Shown piece by piece: positions 16,954 to 24,254 of a DNA stretch of 64,000 nt. How positions within the stretch are numbered: the stretch's first letter is position 1; every line of letters begins with the position of its first letter. The position numbers and the translations under genes are program-made. Where the stretch lies: contig JAQSYO010000002.1 of assembly GCA_029256105.1 (NCBI GenBank), positions 62,001-126,000 on the forward strand, read 5' to 3'. Source of the DNA: Herbinix sp. (GTDB lineage Bacteria > Bacillota > Clostridia > Lachnospirales > Lachnospiraceae). The notes under the pieces are model-generated. The model ran no database searches, had not been told where the DNA came from, and worked only from the letters and a program-made list of their open reading frames with translations.

Positions 16954-18378
16954 ATGATGAAGTTTCTTCAAAGATTAGGAAAATCTTTAATGCTTCCAGT
17001 AGCTTGTCTACCAGTAGCCGGTATAATGATGGGAATCGGTTACTATATCGACCCTACTGGATGGGGTGCAAACAGTGTTATTGCAGCATTCTTGATTAAA
17101 GCCGGTGCAGCAATACTTGACCACATGGCATTGTTATTTGCAATTGGTGTTGCTGTCGGTATGTCCGATGACAATGATGGTACAGCGGGACTTGCAGGAC
17201 TTGTATCTTGGTTAATGTTTACAACCTTATTATCTAGTGGTGCAGTTGCAATGTTTACCGGAGCTGAAGCAGATATGGCATTTGGTAAAATAGAAAATGC
17301 TTTTATCGGTATTCTTGCCGGTCTTATTGGTGCAACCTGTTACAATCGTTTTAAAAATACGAAATTACCTACCGCACTTGCATTCTTTAGTGGTAAGCGT
17401 TGTGTAGCGATAGTAACTGCAGCTGTTACTATTGTGGCAAGTATTGTATTGTTCTTTGTATGGCCGCTTCTTTATGGAGCACTTGTATCTTTTGGTAAAG
17501 CAATTGTTGGCACTGGCGCAGTAGGAGCTGGTATCTATGGTTTCTTTAACCGTTTATTAATTCCAACAGGTCTTCACCACGCATTAAATAGTGTATTCTG
17601 GTTTGATGTAGCTGGTATCAATGACTTAGGTAACTTCTGGTCTGGAGAAGGTACTTTAGGTGAAACAGGTATGTACATGTCAGGCTTCTTCCCGGTTATG
17701 ATGTTTGGTTTACCAGGTGCTGCATTAGCTATGTACCATACAGCAAAAACAAAGAGAAAGAAAATAGCAGCGAGCTTACTAGGCGCAGCAGCTCTTTGCT
17801 CTTTCTTAACTGGTGTTACAGAGCCTATGGAATTTGCATTCATGTTCTTAGCTCCAGCATTATATTTAGTACATGCAACATTAACAGGTATTTCATGTTT
17901 CATAGTAGCTTTATTACCAACAAGAGCAGGTTTTAACTTTAGTGCTGGTTTAATCGACTTTATATTAAGTTTAAAAGCACCTATGGCTCAAAATCCTTGG
18001 TTGTTACTTCCTATCGGTTTAGTTGTTGGAGTTATTTACTATGTGATATTCCGCTTCATAATTACCAAGTTTAACTTAAAGACACCTGGTAGAGAAGATG
18101 ATGAAGAAGATGAGACAAAAGTTACTTTAGCAAATAATAATTTTTCTGAAATTGCTGCTGTAGTTTTAGAAGGTCTTGGCGGAAAAGGCAATATCACTTC
18201 TGTAGATAACTGTATTACAAGACTTCGTGTTGAAATCAAAGACTATACTCTAGTTAATGATAAAAAGATCAAATCAGCAGGCGTTGCAGGCGTTATTCGT
18301 CCTAGCAAAACCAGCGTTCAAGTTGTAGTAGGTACACAGGTTCAATTTGTAGCTGATGAACTCAAAAAGATGTTATAA
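16954..18378 (+). CDS. PTS EIICB permease, glucose/N-acetylglucosamine type
   Basis: This is a 474-residue membrane transporter. The EIIC domain (about 1-380) is very hydrophobic and shows family blocks (RLGKSLMLPVACLPVAGIMMGIGYY; FNRLLIPTGLHHALNSVFWF; FLTGVTEPMEFAFMFLAP). After an acidic linker (EDDEEDETK) comes the EIIB domain (about 395-474) with the phosphorylated cysteine Cys420 in VDNCITRLR. The EIIA domain is encoded separately by the crr-like gene upstream. The SD AGGAGG precedes ATG 16954 (a second ATG follows directly). It imports and phosphorylates a hexose; glucose is most likely, but GlcNAc cannot be excluded by eye. A terminator follows at 18431. Confidence 0.93.
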   Translation: MMKFLQRLGKSLMLPVACLPVAGIMMGIGYYIDPTGWGANSVIAAFLIKAGAAILDHMALLFAIGVAVGMSDDNDGTAGLAGLVSWLMFTTLLSSGAVAMFTGAEADMAFGKIENAFIGILAGLIGATCYNRFKNTKLPTALAFFSGKRCVAIVTAAVTIVASIVLFFVWPLLYGALVSFGKAIVGTGAVGAGIYGFFNRLLIPTGLHHALNSVFWFDVAGINDLGNFWSGEGTLGETGMYMSGFFPVMMFGLPGAALAMYHTAKTKRKKIAASLLGAAALCSFLTGVTEPMEFAFMFLAPALYLVHATLTGISCFIVALLPTRAGFNFSAGLIDFILSLKAPMAQNPWLLLPIGLVVGVIYYVIFRFIITKFNLKTPGREDDEEDETKVTLANNNFSEIAAVVLEGLGGKGNITSVDNCITRLRVEIKDYTLVNDKKIKSAGVAGVIRPSKTSVQVVVGTQVQFVADELKKML

Positions 18379-18430
18379 TACAATACAGCTACATAAAATT
18401 AAACTATGATAAAGAAGTCATAAAATAGAG

Positions 18431-18475
18431 AGGTGTCGCAATACTATTCTAAACGATAATATTGCGCACCTTTTT
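18431..18475 (+). terminator. Terminator after the EIICB gene
   Basis: AGGTGTCGCAATA pairs with TATTGCGCACCT (one T/C mismatch) and is followed by TTTTTATT. Confidence 0.85.
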
Positions 18476-18491
18476 ATTACCAAATTAATAC

Positions 18492-18519
18492 TTGATTATA
18501 AGAAATGGACTGTTATAAT
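18492..18519 (+). promoter_or_regulatory. Promoter of ptsI
   Basis: TTGATT (18492-18497), a 16-bp spacer and a perfect TATAAT (18514-18519) follow the EIICB terminator and indicate separate transcription of ptsI. Confidence 0.7.
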
Positions 18520-18601
18520 AGAGGTTCACGGTAGGAAAGAAAAGGTACTCTTGACTGATTGGATCAGAGTCATAAGGGGTCGCCACGGAAAGGAGTTAGA
18601 T

Positions 18602-20227
18602 ATGCAAGTTTTTACTGGTATAGGAGTAAATGGAGGAATCGCGATTGGGCAGTTCTCAATGTATCAAAGAAAAGTAACAGAAATAGTACGTAAGTCGGTT
18701 GAGGATGTAGACAGTGAATTAACACGCTTTCAAGAAGCACTGGAAAAGACGGTGGTACATCTTCGTAAATTATATGAGAAAGCAGTGTCAGAGGTTGGTG
18801 AAGCCACAGCGATGATTTTTGAGGTTCATCAAATGATGATTGAAGATAGGGAATATATAGCATCAGTAGAAAATATAATTCGAGCGGAAAAAGTGAATGC
18901 AGAATATGCTGTGGATTTAACAGCAATTAACCTGAGCAATATTTTTTCCTCCATGGATAATGAATATATGAAAGAGCGTGCAGTTGATATAAAGGATGTA
19001 TCCAAAAAGTTGCTATCGTTCCTTCAAGATAATGCTTCGGAAGAAATAAAGATGAATAAACCAGTTATCCTTGCAGCAGATGATTTGGTGCCAAGTGAGA
19101 CGGTCCAACTCGACCGCACTATGATTCTTGGATTTATCACGCAGCAAGGCTCCGCAAATTCTCATACAGCAATCTTAGCACGCACGATGGATATTCCGGC
19201 TGTGGTAGGCGTGAATATCGAATTAAATTCAGAACTGGAAGGTAAACTTGCAGTAATTGACGGTTTTGATGGAAGAGTCTATATTGAGCCAGAGCAAGAA
19301 GTATTAATGAAACTAATGAAGAAGCAATTACAAGATAATGAAAGAAAAAGTTTGTTGAAACAATTAAAGGGGAAAGAAAGCATAACTAAGGATGGTCAAG
19401 TTATAAAAATTTATGCTAATATCGGTAATAGCGAAGATATTGATAGTGTACTAAATAATGATGCAGAAGGAATTGGGCTATTTCGGAGTGAATTCCTATA
19501 TCTTAAAAATGATACTTATCCTACGGAAGAGGAACAATTTGTCGCATATAGAACTGTTGCTGAGAAGATGTCAGGTAAGAAAGTAATTATTAGAACGCTT
19601 GATATCGGAGCAGATAAAAAAGTAGATTACTTTAATTTAGACAAAGAAGAAAATCCAGCACTTGGGTATCGTGCGATCCGAATTTGTTTGGATCGAAATG
19701 ATTTATTTAAAACACAACTCCGTGCTATTTATAGAGCATCCATGTATGGCAAAATATCAATAATGTTCCCAATGATTATTTCACTAGAGGAAGTAAGAAA
19801 AATAAAAGTAATTATCGAGGAAGTGAAGAAGGAGCTTGGGGAAGAAGGAATCTCATTTGCAGAGGTCGAGTTAGGAATTATGATAGAAACTCCAGCCGCG
19901 GCTTTAATAAGTGATATCTTAGCTAAGGAGGTTGACTTCTTTAGTATAGGAACCAATGACTTAACGCAGTATACCTTAGCGATCGATCGACAAAATCAAA
20001 AGTTGGATAAGTTATATGATCCATATCATCCGGCTGTACTTCGCTTAATTGATGTAGTTGCACACAATGCACATGATAATGGCATATGGGTAGGAATTTG
20101 TGGAGAATTAGCAGGTGATCTTACCATGACGGAAACCTTTTTACAAATGGAAATTGATGAATTATCAGTTGCTCCCAGCAAGGTCCTCGCACTCAGAAAT
20201 GAAGTGATAAATTTTAGCAGTAAATAA
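18602..20227 (+). CDS. ptsI: PTS enzyme I (phosphoenolpyruvate-protein phosphotransferase)
   Basis: The frame is open from a TTG at 18551, but ATG 18602 with AAGGAG 6 nt upstream and the family-typical N-terminus MQVFTGIGVNGGIAIG is the true start (541 residues, usual length about 570). The active histidine is His188 in GSANSHTAILARTMDIPAVVG. The PEP-binding TIM barrel shows GIGLFRSEFLY, LDIGADKK, NPALGYRAIRI, MFPMI, GIMIETPAA, FFSIGTNDLTQYTLA and the catalytic Cys region GICGELAGD. EI transfers phosphate from PEP to HPr. It has its own promoter, separate from the EIIA-HPr-EIICB genes. Confidence 0.97.
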   Translation: MQVFTGIGVNGGIAIGQFSMYQRKVTEIVRKSVEDVDSELTRFQEALEKTVVHLRKLYEKAVSEVGEATAMIFEVHQMMIEDREYIASVENIIRAEKVNAEYAVDLTAINLSNIFSSMDNEYMKERAVDIKDVSKKLLSFLQDNASEEIKMNKPVILAADDLVPSETVQLDRTMILGFITQQGSANSHTAILARTMDIPAVVGVNIELNSELEGKLAVIDGFDGRVYIEPEQEVLMKLMKKQLQDNERKSLLKQLKGKESITKDGQVIKIYANIGNSEDIDSVLNNDAEGIGLFRSEFLYLKNDTYPTEEEQFVAYRTVAEKMSGKKVIIRTLDIGADKKVDYFNLDKEENPALGYRAIRICLDRNDLFKTQLRAIYRASMYGKISIMFPMIISLEEVRKIKVIIEEVKKELGEEGISFAEVELGIMIETPAAALISDILAKEVDFFSIGTNDLTQYTLAIDRQNQKLDKLYDPYHPAVLRLIDVVAHNAHDNGIWVGICGELAGDLTMTETFLQMEIDELSVAPSKVLALRNEVINFSSK

Positions 20228-20241
20228 TATTATGAATTTAG

Positions 20242-20284
20242 GTGTGTAATGGAATTATTAATAATTCTATTACACACTTTTTAA
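20242..20284 (+). terminator. Terminator after ptsI
   Basis: An 18-bp hairpin (GTGTGTAATGGAATTATT / AATAATTCTATTACACAC, one G/T wobble) is followed by TTTTTAAT. The remaining space to the response regulator (20285-20521) shows no supported feature. Confidence 0.9.
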
Positions 20285-20521
20285 TATGCTGATAATAATA
20301 TCTGATCCCATTGGAAGGTATTATTTATATGGATTGGAAATATATGTTGCATCCGAGTTTAAATTATTATATGCTTTAGGCAATATAGATAAAAAACTGT
20401 TGAGTACAATTTATGTAGTATGTCGTTATTAATATTCGGTGTCAGATGTGAAGCTTTAAATATAAAATGCATAGGTTGGAAAATACATATATTAAAAGAA
20501 GTATGAAACGAGGTGATTCCA

Positions 20522-21199
20522 TTGAAGATATTAATAGTTGAAGATGATAAGACCATCGCCTTAGGACTGGAATATTCCTTGCAACAGGAGGGCTATACTG
20601 TTATCCTACGTCATGATGTGACTGCAGGAAAGAAAGCACTTACGGAGAACAAATTTGATCTTTGTTTATTTGATCTGACATTACCGGATGGTAGTGGATA
20701 TGACTTGTGTAAAATGGCTAGAGAACGATGGGATATCCCGGTTATTATTTTAACGGCCTGTGATGAAGAAGTTAATGTAGTCATGGGACTCGAATTAGGT
20801 GCGGATGATTATATTACAAAGCCCTTTCGAGTACGTGAGCTTATCGCTCGAATTAAATCGGTACTGCGAAGATATCAAAAGGAGAGTAACCTAAAAAATA
20901 TTATTGAGCTGGAAGACATCAAGATTAATACAATGGATGCCAAGGTGACTAAGAAGGGGCAAGAAATTAATCTAACTGCATTAGAGTATAGATTATTACT
21001 AACCTTTGTCAATCATGAAGGTCATATTCTCACACGTAATCAACTATTGGAAGGAATCTGGGATGTTGCCGGAGATTTTGTAAATGATAACACCTTAACA
21101 GTATATATAAAGAGATTGCGGGATAAGTTAGAGGCAGATCCTCAAAATCCTACGTTTATTAAGACGGTTCGTGGTTTGGGTTATAAGGTTGGCGATTAA
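20522..21199 (+). CDS. OmpR-family response regulator
   Basis: The start is TTG 20522: the GTG at 20513 lies inside the SD (GAGGTGAT) and would displace the conserved N-terminus MKILIVEDD. This gives 225 residues. The receiver has the acidic pair ED7-D9, phospho-acceptor Asp51 (LFDLTLPDG), Thr78 and Lys100 (DDYITKPF). The winged-helix trans-reg domain (about 128-222) ends with the typical TVYIKRLRDKLE … IKTVRGLGYKV. It pairs with the histidine kinase downstream, although a 220-bp gap filled by a 16-bp tandem repeat separates them. With the FtsX-type transporter following, antimicrobial-peptide or cell-envelope stress sensing is the likely role. Confidence 0.95.
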   Translation: MKILIVEDDKTIALGLEYSLQQEGYTVILRHDVTAGKKALTENKFDLCLFDLTLPDGSGYDLCKMARERWDIPVIILTACDEEVNVVMGLELGADDYITKPFRVRELIARIKSVLRRYQKESNLKNIIELEDIKINTMDAKVTKKGQEINLTALEYRLLLTFVNHEGHILTRNQLLEGIWDVAGDFVNDNTLTVYIKRLRDKLEADPQNPTFIKTVRGLGYKVGD

Positions 21200-21212
21200 T
21201 ATAAATGTTTAT

Positions 21213-21384
21213 CCTGTCGATGTGAAGTCCTGTCGATGTGAAGTCCTGTCGATGTGAAGTCCTGTCGATGTGTATTCCTGTTAATGTGTATTCCTGTCGA
21301 TGTAAAATCCTATAAATGTGAAATTCCTGTAGATGTGCATTCCTGTAGATATGTATTACTACAGATGTACATTCCTGTATAATG
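21213..21384 (+). repeat. 16-bp tandem repeat array between regulator and kinase genes
   Basis: About ten copies of CCTGTCGATGTGAAGT occupy the gap. The first three are identical (21213, 21229, 21245), and the copies then diverge toward the kinase gene (CCTGTTAATGTGTATT, CCTGTAGATGTGCATT and so on). The array starts 14 bp after the stop codon. The 16-bp period is not a multiple of three, so it is not coding. Confidence 0.95.
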
Positions 21385-21419
21385 AATAAATTCGTTAAAG
21401 TACGTAGAAGGAGGATATG

Positions 21420-22421
21420 ATGCTTCGTAATATAGAATATCGCTATATGCTGTTCATCATGATGGGTATTTCGTTCCTTGGGAGTGCTGTAGCTTTCTTT
21501 GTAAACCCGATTGCTGGGGGGATTTTATTAGTAACTTCTTTGCTTTTGTCTGGGATATCAATTTCCTTTACCAGACAAAGATACAAAGACATCGAAAAGC
21601 TTTCCGGTTATTTGCGCAGAATATACAGTGGGGATTACTCACTGGACATTCGAGATAACATGGAAGGGGAACTTAGTATTCTTAAAAATGAGATATACAA
21701 GGTGACCCTAATTCTATCAAAGCAGACAGAACTTTTAAAGACCGAAAAAGAGCAACTTGCGAATGCGCTATCCGACATATCTCATCAATTAAAGACGCCA
21801 CTTACTTCTATGATGGTGATGGCTGATTTATTAAGTGATGATGAGTTGAAACAGGATAAGAGAATCGAGTTCACGAGAAATCTGGGAGTACAACTGGAAC
21901 GGATGGAATGGCTATTAACCTCCTTACTGAAGCTATCAAAAATAGATGCTGGAACCGTTGAGTTTAAAAAAGAACCTATTATAGCTTCGGAGCTAATTCA
22001 AAAGGCTATGAAACCATTACTTATTCCGATGGAGTTAAAAGAACAAGAGTTAATGATAGAAGATGCTTCAATGGTATCGTTTCTGGGAGATTTAAATTGG
22101 ACTACAGAAGCATTAATTAATATAGTGAAAAATTGCATTGAACATACACAAAGAGGCGGAATAATAAAGATGAGTTTTGAAGAAAACCCAATCTATACAG
22201 GACTTCATATATCGGATAATGGAAGTGGTATTGATAAGGAGGATATACCCTTTATATTTAAACGCTTTTATAAAGGGAAGAATGCAAGCGATGAAAGCGT
22301 CGGAATTGGCCTTGCAATGGCAAAGAGCATCATCACAAGTCAGAATGGTGACATCAGCGTAACCAGCTTTAAGAATCAAGGAACAGAATTTACGATTAAA
22401 TTTTATAAACAGATATCTTGA
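21420..22421 (+). CDS. Sensor histidine kinase, BceS-like intramembrane type
   Basis: Two ATGs are adjacent (21417 and 21420); GGAGG is 5 nt before the second, giving 333 residues. Two membrane helices at about 10-29 and 31-51 are joined by a very short loop, so there is almost no extracellular sensor, as in intramembrane-sensing kinases. The HisKA region has the phospho-acceptor His122 in DISHQLKTPLTSMM. The ATPase domain shows the N box (LINIVKNCIEHT), G1 (ISDNGSGID), F box (IFKRFYKG) and G2 (SVGIGLAMAKSI). Kinases of this shape usually depend on a BceAB-type transporter for sensing, and an ABC transporter lies downstream. A 15-bp repeat array begins on its stop codon. Confidence 0.92.
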   Translation: MLRNIEYRYMLFIMMGISFLGSAVAFFVNPIAGGILLVTSLLLSGISISFTRQRYKDIEKLSGYLRRIYSGDYSLDIRDNMEGELSILKNEIYKVTLILSKQTELLKTEKEQLANALSDISHQLKTPLTSMMVMADLLSDDELKQDKRIEFTRNLGVQLERMEWLLTSLLKLSKIDAGTVEFKKEPIIASELIQKAMKPLLIPMELKEQELMIEDASMVSFLGDLNWTTEALINIVKNCIEHTQRGGIIKMSFEENPIYTGLHISDNGSGIDKEDIPFIFKRFYKGKNASDESVGIGLAMAKSIITSQNGDISVTSFKNQGTEFTIKFYKQIS

Positions 22422-22536
22422 GGTGAGTTGCCTTGAGGTAAGTTGCTTTGAATGAGTTGCCTTGAGTGAGTTGCCTTGAGGTGAGTTGCTTTGAGGTGAG
22501 TTACCTTAAGTTACAGTTGCCTTGAGGTACAGTTGG
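22417..22536 (+). repeat. 15-bp tandem repeat array spanning the kinase stop codon
   Basis: Eight copies of CTTGAGGTGAGTTGC or variants of 14-16 bp run without gaps. The first copy contains the kinase stop codon (TGA, 22419-22421). This sequence is unrelated to the array on the other side of the kinase gene. Confidence 0.93.
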
Positions 22537-22668
22537 TGCACTGGAGATAAAGGAGCATTTGGGAGGTTTAGGAATATCATATCATGAAAGGATAAAGGTG
22601 ATACGTGTGATAGAAAGCAATTTCATACGAGAAAAACCACTTTCATGTCTTTTACTGAATTGTTTGTG

Positions 22669-22685
22669 CCGCCACAAAGTGGCGG
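22669..22685 (+). promoter_or_regulatory. Small hairpin just upstream of a ribosome binding site
   Basis: CCGCCAC aaa GTGGCGG is a perfect 7-bp GC-rich hairpin, followed at once by AATGGAGGAATATATG, the SD and start of the next gene. A related GTGGCGG…AATGGAGGA context precedes the 40-aa gene on the minus strand near 37440. Confidence 0.6.
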
Positions 22686-22698
22686 AATGGAGGAATAT

Positions 22699-23355
22699 AT
22701 GAATAAACTACTCGAAATATGCAATGATACTAATAAATTAAATGGACTTGTTAAAGCAATGCTTGAACTTGCTTTAGCAGATATCAAAAAACAGGGAGTG
22801 AATCCTTTGGTCATTGAAACATACCGACCACAGGATCGACAGAATTATTTATACTGCCAAGGGCGCACGATTGCCGAATGTACCGCAAAAGGAATAAAGA
22901 GTTCGTTTGCAAAAACTTACTGTAATCCGTCCGCTAACATTATAACAAAAACTTTGAATAGTGTACACACATCTCGCAAAGCAGTTGATATTGTACCTCA
23001 GAGGATTGTAAATAAAAAAATGACGGCTATTTGGAATGTAAAGGACCCACAAACTCAGATTATTATTAAGACAATGCAGAAATACGGCTTTGAAGCAGGG
23101 GCAAATTGGGATACATTTGTGGATAGTCCTCATTTTCAAGTGAAAGGGGACTTTACAATACAATTTGATAATAAGCATAACACACCTTATGTGACTGGAG
23201 TTATACAGAAAGCACTCAATTTGAAAGTTGATAAATCTTGGGGAAAGACTACAACGGCAGCTGTAAACAAGTTCCGTAAATCCATGGGGTATAAGACAGC
23301 ACTTGGACAGATTGGAGCAGATGCATACAGAGCATTGATGACAAAATCAATATAA
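22699..23355 (+). CDS. M15-type D-Ala-D-Ala/L-Ala-D-Glu peptidase with peptidoglycan-binding domain
   Basis: ATG 22699 with GGAGG 5 nt upstream gives 218 residues; the frame is open further up, but that part crosses a hairpin. Residues about 1-145 look like an M15-family (VanY or phage endolysin type) zinc peptidase: LVIETYRPQDRQNYLY, the SVHTSRKAVDI block with His and Asp ligands, and the late DSPHFQVKG with the third ligand. Residues about 160-218 are a PG_binding_1-like repeat (VIQKALNLKVDKSWGKTTTAAVNKFRKSMG). No signal peptide is present, which is typical of phage endolysins. It stands between the two-component genes and the ABC transporter without other phage genes, so it may be a domesticated lysin. 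Confidence 0.82.
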   Translation: MNKLLEICNDTNKLNGLVKAMLELALADIKKQGVNPLVIETYRPQDRQNYLYCQGRTIAECTAKGIKSSFAKTYCNPSANIITKTLNSVHTSRKAVDIVPQRIVNKKMTAIWNVKDPQTQIIIKTMQKYGFEAGANWDTFVDSPHFQVKGDFTIQFDNKHNTPYVTGVIQKALNLKVDKSWGKTTTAAVNKFRKSMGYKTALGQIGADAYRALMTKSI

Positions 23356-23380
23356 GATGACCCTGTTATAATTGAACTGA

Positions 23381-23415
23381 CCCTCTTGGTTGGACGAAAA
23401 ATCTATCCAAGGGGG
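23381..23415 (+). other. Hairpin after the peptidase gene
   Basis: CCCTCTTGG pairs with CCAAGGGGG (one wobble) around a 17-nt loop. There is no T-run, so it is either a weak terminator or a remnant of something else. Confidence 0.4.
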
Positions 23416-23570
23416 TTGAATTAAATTATGACTAGGGGATGTTCTATTTGATAATGAACATGGGAAATGCATTGTGACAAAACTGTAATAATAAAGTCAC
23501 CGTATAGTCATCCTGGACAGATATACTGTAATCATAACATAAACAAGATAAAATTCTGGAGGTTATAATC

Positions 23571-24254
23571 ATGGAAATATTAAAAGTAGAACATCTGTCC
23601 AAACAGTACGGTAACGGTGAAACCGCTGTGAAAGCATTAGATGATATCACCTTCTCTGTAGAAAAAGGTGAATTTGTAGCAATTATTGGTCCCTCGGGCT
23701 CCGGTAAATCAACCTTGCTACATATGCTTGGCGGTGTTGACCGACCTACAACCGGAAAAGTATATGTAGATAACACGGATATCTACCATTTGAATGAGAC
23801 GCAGTTGGCCATCTTTCGCCGTAGGCAAATCGGACTTGTATATCAGTTTTACAATCTAATTCCTGTTCTTACGGTCGAGGAGAATATTACACTACCATTA
23901 TTACTGGATGAGCAGAATATTGATGTAGAACAGCTAAAGAAAATCGTCAGGACATTAGATCTCGAGAATAGATTAGGCCACTTGCCAAATCAACTTTCTG
24001 GTGGACAGCAACAAAGAGTTTCCATCGGAAGAGCATTAATCAATAATCCTGCTATCATGCTTGCGGATGAACCTACCGGTAATTTGGATAGCAAGAATAG
24101 TAATGAGATTATAGAACTGTTGAAAATGTTTAATAAAACGTATCAACAAACACTTCTAGTCATTACACATGATGAACGGATTGCGCTACAAGCAGACCGA
24201 ATTATAGCAATTGAAGATGGTCGTATCACGAAGAATGAGGTGATTCGTCCATGA
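23571..24254 (+). CDS. ABC transporter ATP-binding protein (MacB/BceA type)
   Basis: This 227-residue ATPase has ATG 23571 after GGAGG. Walker A is GPSGSGKST (40-48), the Q-loop is in YQFYNLIPVLTVEENI, the signature is LSGGQQQRVSIGRAL, Walker B is IMLADEPTGNLDS and the switch His is in VITHDE. The long Walker B extension TGNLDS is typical of LolD/MacB/BceA subfamilies that work with FtsX-type permeases. It overlaps the permease gene by 4 bp (ATGA). With the upstream kinase and regulator it forms a likely envelope-stress or antimicrobial-peptide detoxification module. Confidence 0.96.
   Translation: MEILKVEHLSKQYGNGETAVKALDDITFSVEKGEFVAIIGPSGSGKSTLLHMLGGVDRPTTGKVYVDNTDIYHLNETQLAIFRRRQIGLVYQFYNLIPVLTVEENITLPLLLDEQNIDVEQLKKIVRTLDLENRLGHLPNQLSGGQQQRVSIGRALINNPAIMLADEPTGNLDSKNSNEIIELLKMFNKTYQQTLLVITHDERIALQADRIIAIEDGRITKNEVIRP

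Noticed and set aside
20286-20432. 48-codon frame between ptsI and the response regulator
   Set aside because: The start overlaps the tail of the ptsI terminator and there is no ribosome binding site, so it is probably chance.
21213-21384. CRISPR-like array between regulator and kinase genes
   Set aside because: The units are contiguous 16-bp tandem copies without spacers, and no cas gene is nearby.
22849-23178. 109-codon minus-strand frame inside the peptidase gene
   Set aside because: It is a shadow of a well-supported gene with conserved zinc-site motifs, and the product has no recognisable features.
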